Assembly (NCBI GenBank): GCA_002328565.1 | Contig: DCUU01000040.1 | Coordinates: 1 to 6,296 of the forward strand | Direction of reading: 5' to 3' | From: Candidatus Moranbacteria bacterium UBA2206 | GTDB lineage: Bacteria; Patescibacteriota; Minisyncoccia; Moranbacterales; UBA2206 | DNA: 6,296 nucleotides | Shown here: in pieces, positions 4,119-6,296 of the stretch | How positions within the stretch are numbered: the stretch's first letter is position 1 | Layout of the letters: the number at the start of each line of letters is the position of its first letter | Notes under the pieces: model-generated | What the model saw: the letters and a program-made list of their open reading frames with translations, nothing else | What the model was told of the DNA's origin: nothing | Databases searched by the model: none | Made by a program: the position numbers and the translations under genes

Positions 4119-5903
4119 CTATACCTCAATAATCACCGGCAATACCATCGGTCGGCGTTCGGTTTTTTGGAAAAGGTAGAGGCCGACTACTTCGCGAATG
4201 GCGTTTTCGATGAATTTCTTTTCGGGGGAAGTTTTTTTGGAGGTGGTGTCTTTGATGGCTTTTTTCACTTGGTTTTTAGTTTCATTGACCAGATCAAAAT
4301 TATCTTTGACATAGATAAATCCACGAGAGGTGATTTGAATGTTTCCGACAACATTTTTGGTTTTGCTATCAAGTATCACAGTAATGACAAACATTCCATC
4401 CTCACTCAAAACTTGGCGATCGCGAAGGACTACTTGTCCCACGTCTCCCACGCCGAGTCCGTCTACCATCACATAACTAGTGTCAACTTTTTTCGGTAAA
4501 ATTTTAGCTGTGTTGTTCCTTTGCACTTCCAAAACATTACCATTGTCTAGTACAAAAATATTTTCTTTGCGAAAGCCAATTTTGATGGCTAATTTTTCCG
4601 CTTCTTTGAGCATATAGTGATTGGCATAAACTGGTACAAAGAAATCTGGCCTGACTTGGCGAAGCATTTCTTGAATGTCCACGGCGCTACAGTGTCCGCT
4701 GATATGCACATCCATAATGTCGTCATGAATCACATTGTCGCATTTTCGGTATAAGTTATCCTTGAGTCTTTGTACAGTTCTTTCGTTACCCGGAATAACT
4801 GACGAGGAAAAAATAACTGTGTCATTTTTTTTGATTTTGATGAAACGATGATTGTCGGTGATAATTCTTGAAAGCACAGCATTGCCTTCACCTTGCGCAC
4901 CGGTGCAGATAACAATGATTTTGTTTTCCGGATAATTGTGAATATTAGCAATTGGCACCAGCGTATCTTTATGCATTTTGATATAGCCTAATTCTTTGGC
5001 AATTTCGACATTCATTTTCATGCTATAGCCATCCAGCGCCACTTTCTTGCCAATCTTTTCGGCGTATTCCAGAATGTGTCCAATGCGCTTAATCTGAGAA
5101 GAAAAAGTTCCAATGATAATTTTTCCACTTGCTTCGCTAATTAGTTTTTCTAAATTATCATACATTTCTTTTTCAGTAGTTCGGCTGGGATTTTTGACAA
5201 TGGCACCAAGGCTTTCTAGCATCAAGATTCTTGGGCTAGGGAGGCGTGACAAATGCCCATAGGTGACGAGGCTTTTTCCCTCAGCACTTTTTTCCATTGT
5301 CCAGTCCCCGGGATGAATCACAGTTCCGTCGGGAGTTTTGATAATTACGCCAACAGCGTCCATAATCGAATGTTCCACATCGAAAAATTCTATTTCAAAA
5401 CTACCTAGGCGAATTTTGTCTGTGATAGCTTTGACGCGAATAGTTTTGAGATTTTGAGCAGAACCTTTTTCAAAGTCTTCCAATTTCTTTTTGACCATCG
5501 CAAGAGTCATGTCACGTCCAATGATTGTTGGATACCCCAAATTGCGAAGCAAGATCGGAGCGGCGCCGATATGGTCAAGATGACCATGGCTCAAAATTAC
5601 GCCTCGAATTCTTTTTTCTTTGCCTTTGAGATAGCTGATGTTAGGAATGATATAGTCGATTCCCGGCATATCTTCTTCGGGAAATTGCAGTCCCATGTCC
5701 AAAATGATTATATCTTGGCCATATTCAAAGAGAGTCATATTACGCCCGACTTCTTCTTGTCCTCCGAGAGGAATTATTTTTAGGCCGTTTTGGGCGAAAC
5801 TCCGCAGAGGAGTTGTTTTTTTTGTCGCGAAAGTTTTTGGCCTCGCGACGGTTTGTTTTGGTTTCACAACAGAAGTTGTTTGACCAAATGATTTGTTAAA
5901 CAT
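4119..5903 (-). CDS. rnj: Ribonuclease J (metallo-beta-lactamase/beta-CASP), divergent metal site
   Basis: RNase J is a cytoplasmic 5'-3' exo- and endoribonuclease for mRNA decay and rRNA maturation. The 594 residues (ATG at 5903; an in-frame TTG at 5912 adds only three) comprise a basic, Lys/Thr/Pro-rich tail (about 1-38), a metallo-beta-lactamase core starting at LKIIPLGGQEEVGRNM (about 41), a beta-CASP insert (about 220-365, including GTFSSQIKRIGH) and a C-terminal domain with GLGVGDVG and SRGFIYV. Metal motif SHGHLDH gives H106, H108, D110 and H111; further ligands are H178 (EHSIMD) and D200 (HPGDW). CTGAQGE (333-339) and SGH (H404) are present. However, the last ligand, H390 of Bacillus subtilis RNase J1 in PVHGEYRM, is Tyr426 here (PVYANHYML). 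The gene has its own terminator and lacks a Shine-Dalgarno sequence; its leader appears to include a MITE. The stop is TAG. Confidence 0.95.
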   Translation of the reverse strand: MFNKSFGQTTSVVKPKQTVARPKTFATKKTTPLRSFAQNGLKIIPLGGQEEVGRNMTLFEYGQDIIILDMGLQFPEEDMPGIDYIIPNISYLKGKEKRIRGVILSHGHLDHIGAAPILLRNLGYPTIIGRDMTLAMVKKKLEDFEKGSAQNLKTIRVKAITDKIRLGSFEIEFFDVEHSIMDAVGVIIKTPDGTVIHPGDWTMEKSAEGKSLVTYGHLSRLPSPRILMLESLGAIVKNPSRTTEKEMYDNLEKLISEASGKIIIGTFSSQIKRIGHILEYAEKIGKKVALDGYSMKMNVEIAKELGYIKMHKDTLVPIANIHNYPENKIIVICTGAQGEGNAVLSRIITDNHRFIKIKKNDTVIFSSSVIPGNERTVQRLKDNLYRKCDNVIHDDIMDVHISGHCSAVDIQEMLRQVRPDFFVPVYANHYMLKEAEKLAIKIGFRKENIFVLDNGNVLEVQRNNTAKILPKKVDTSYVMVDGLGVGDVGQVVLRDRQVLSEDGMFVITVILDSKTKNVVGNIQITSRGFIYVKDNFDLVNETKNQVKKAIKDTTSKKTSPEKKFIENAIREVVGLYLFQKTERRPMVLPVIIEV

Positions 5904-5919
5904 AAAGTTCAAATAGTTT

Positions 5920-5937
5920 GCTCATTTTAAAATGAGC
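5920..5937. promoter_or_regulatory. 18-bp perfect palindrome upstream of rnj, possible operator
   Basis: GCTCATTTT followed by its exact complement AAAATGAGC, located 17 bp upstream of the rnj ATG. It would lie in the 5' leader of transcripts from either upstream promoter, so it could be a repressor site or an RNA hairpin near the start codon. No known operator consensus is recognised. Confidence 0.4.
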
Positions 5938-5970
5938 TTAATTAATTAATGATTAAAATGATAAAATAAT

Positions 5971-6110
5971 GACTTACGCATTTCCCTTTAAATCTATTGT
6001 TCGCTGAAATTACAAAAAAACAAAACTAAGATTATAGATAGAAGTTACGTAGTTGCAATCCTGCCATTGCACTGGCTATGTAAATAGATTTTCAGGAAAA
6101 TACGTAAGTC
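5971..6110. mobile_element. 140-bp MITE-like element with 28-bp terminal inverted repeats
   Basis: The left end (5971-5998) begins GACTTACGCATTTCCC, and the right end (6083-6110), read on the minus strand, begins GACTTACGTATTTTCC. The two 28-bp ends match at 24 positions without gaps. There is no coding capacity inside, so it would depend on a transposase elsewhere. A 12-bp direct repeat ATGATAAAATAA flanks it at 5958-5969 and 6116-6127, 1 bp and 5 bp from the repeat ends; it could be a target duplication or chance in AT-rich DNA. The transposase family is not assigned. Confidence 0.75.
6031..6058 (-). promoter_or_regulatory. Promoter inside the MITE, facing rnj
   Basis: On the minus strand TTGCAA (6058-6053), 16-nt spacer, TATAAT (6036-6031). 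The -35 hexamer is identical to that of the CBS-TM gene. Predicted start is about 6026, giving rnj a leader of about 120 nt that ends in the left inverted repeat and the 18-bp palindrome. Confidence 0.5.
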
Positions 6111-6240
6111 TTAATATGATAAAATAAAGTTTTAGAAATCTAAAAAAAGGCTGAAAAATATTTTCTCGTTAAAAGTGTGTGATGCAAGTTATCAAGAAAT
6201 ATAGAAAAGAAATTCTAAAGCAAGTTTATATTATCATACT

Positions 6241-6268
6241 ATTATACTCTAATCCAGGCTTTTGTCAA
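6241..6268 (-). promoter_or_regulatory. Consensus sigma-70-type promoter facing rnj
   Basis: On the minus strand a perfect TTGACA (6268-6263), 16-nt spacer and a perfect TATAAT (6246-6241), the strongest promoter in the window. There is no start codon at the leaderless position and no reading frame follows, so it makes either a non-coding RNA or an rnj transcript with a leader of about 330 nt that contains the whole MITE. No intrinsic terminator with a stable stem is seen between it and rnj. Confidence 0.7.
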
Positions 6269-6273
6269 GCGAA

Positions 6274-6290
6274 TGTACAAGATGAGTACA
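6274..6290. promoter_or_regulatory. TGTAC-N7-GTACA dyad upstream of the consensus promoter
   Basis: Inverted repeat TGTAC (6274-6278) and GTACA (6286-6290) with a seven-base spacer, beginning 5 bp upstream of the -35 hexamer. This is a typical place for an activator to bind, but the arms are short and no regulator is identified. Confidence 0.25.
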
Positions 6291-6296
6291 TAGGTG

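Larger units (their letters stand above)
6111..6296. other. AT-rich gene-free segment upstream of the MITE
   Basis: There are stops in all frames and no tRNA or other RNA recognised. It contains an inverted repeat TTTTAGA/TCTAAAA (6130-6136 with 6139-6145) and, at its right end, the consensus promoter and the TGTAC-N7-GTACA dyad described separately. Any gene further right is outside the window. Confidence 0.6.

Noticed and set aside
4167..4499. Plus-strand open frame of 110 codons inside rnj
   Set aside because: It is an antisense shadow of a well-conserved RNase J C-terminal domain; no motif or promoter supports it.
5454..5783. Plus-strand open frame of 109 codons inside rnj
   Set aside because: It is antisense to the metallo-beta-lactamase core, including the HGHLDH motif, and has no independent support.
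5904..5912. TTG as rnj start, three codons upstream
   Set aside because: It gains nothing for the domain, has no Shine-Dalgarno, and an ATG lies just downstream; it cannot be fully excluded.
6149..6165. AT-only hairpin near 6155 as terminator for the distal promoter
   Set aside because: The stem is AT-only with almost no loop, too weak for an intrinsic terminator.

Overview
The window is AT-rich bacterial DNA carrying five protein genes. Several features point to a member of the Candidate Phyla Radiation (Patescibacteria, Parcubacteria-like): a cysteine-rich type IV pilin-like protein, a cytoplasmic CBS protein tethered to an external thrombospondin-1-like Cys domain, an RNase J of divergent active-site type, no Shine-Dalgarno sequence before any start, and abundant palindromic repeats, one of them inside a reading frame. 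The phylum call is an inference from gene style; there is no rRNA here to confirm it. TGA is used as a stop and Trp is encoded by TGG, so nothing suggests a recoded genetic code.

Layout, left to right. The 3' three quarters of a phosphomannomutase/phosphoglucomutase (+ strand, open at the left edge) is followed after 62 nt by a type IV pilin-like gene (+), which ends in a bidirectional terminator. Convergent to these are, on the minus strand, a CBS-pair/transmembrane/TSP1-like membrane protein and, upstream of it, trpS. A roughly 600-bp gene-free stretch follows, filled almost entirely by a complex foldback element of about 441 bp, then a minus-strand terminator and a heptamer tandem repeat. 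Next comes rnj (RNase J, minus). The last 380 bp have no gene. They hold an 18-bp palindrome, a 140-bp MITE-like element with 28-bp terminal inverted repeats, and two good sigma-70-type promoters facing rnj, one of them inside the MITE.

The genes do not form a single pathway. PMM/PGM feeds sugar-phosphate metabolism for surface glycans, the pilin is a surface or DNA-uptake component, the CBS protein may link cytoplasmic nucleotide sensing to the cell surface, TrpRS charges tRNA-Trp and RNase J processes RNA. For three genes (pilin, CBS protein, trpS) a -10-like hexamer ends exactly 6 nt before the ATG, the geometry of leaderless mRNAs. rnj is the exception and appears to have a long, MITE-containing 5' leader.

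The most interesting points are the exactly codon-aligned 30-bp perfect palindrome inserted in the mutase, the replacement of a conserved metal-ligand His by Tyr in RNase J, the CBS-TM-TSP1-like fusion, the large foldback element, and the promoter-bearing MITE upstream of rnj.
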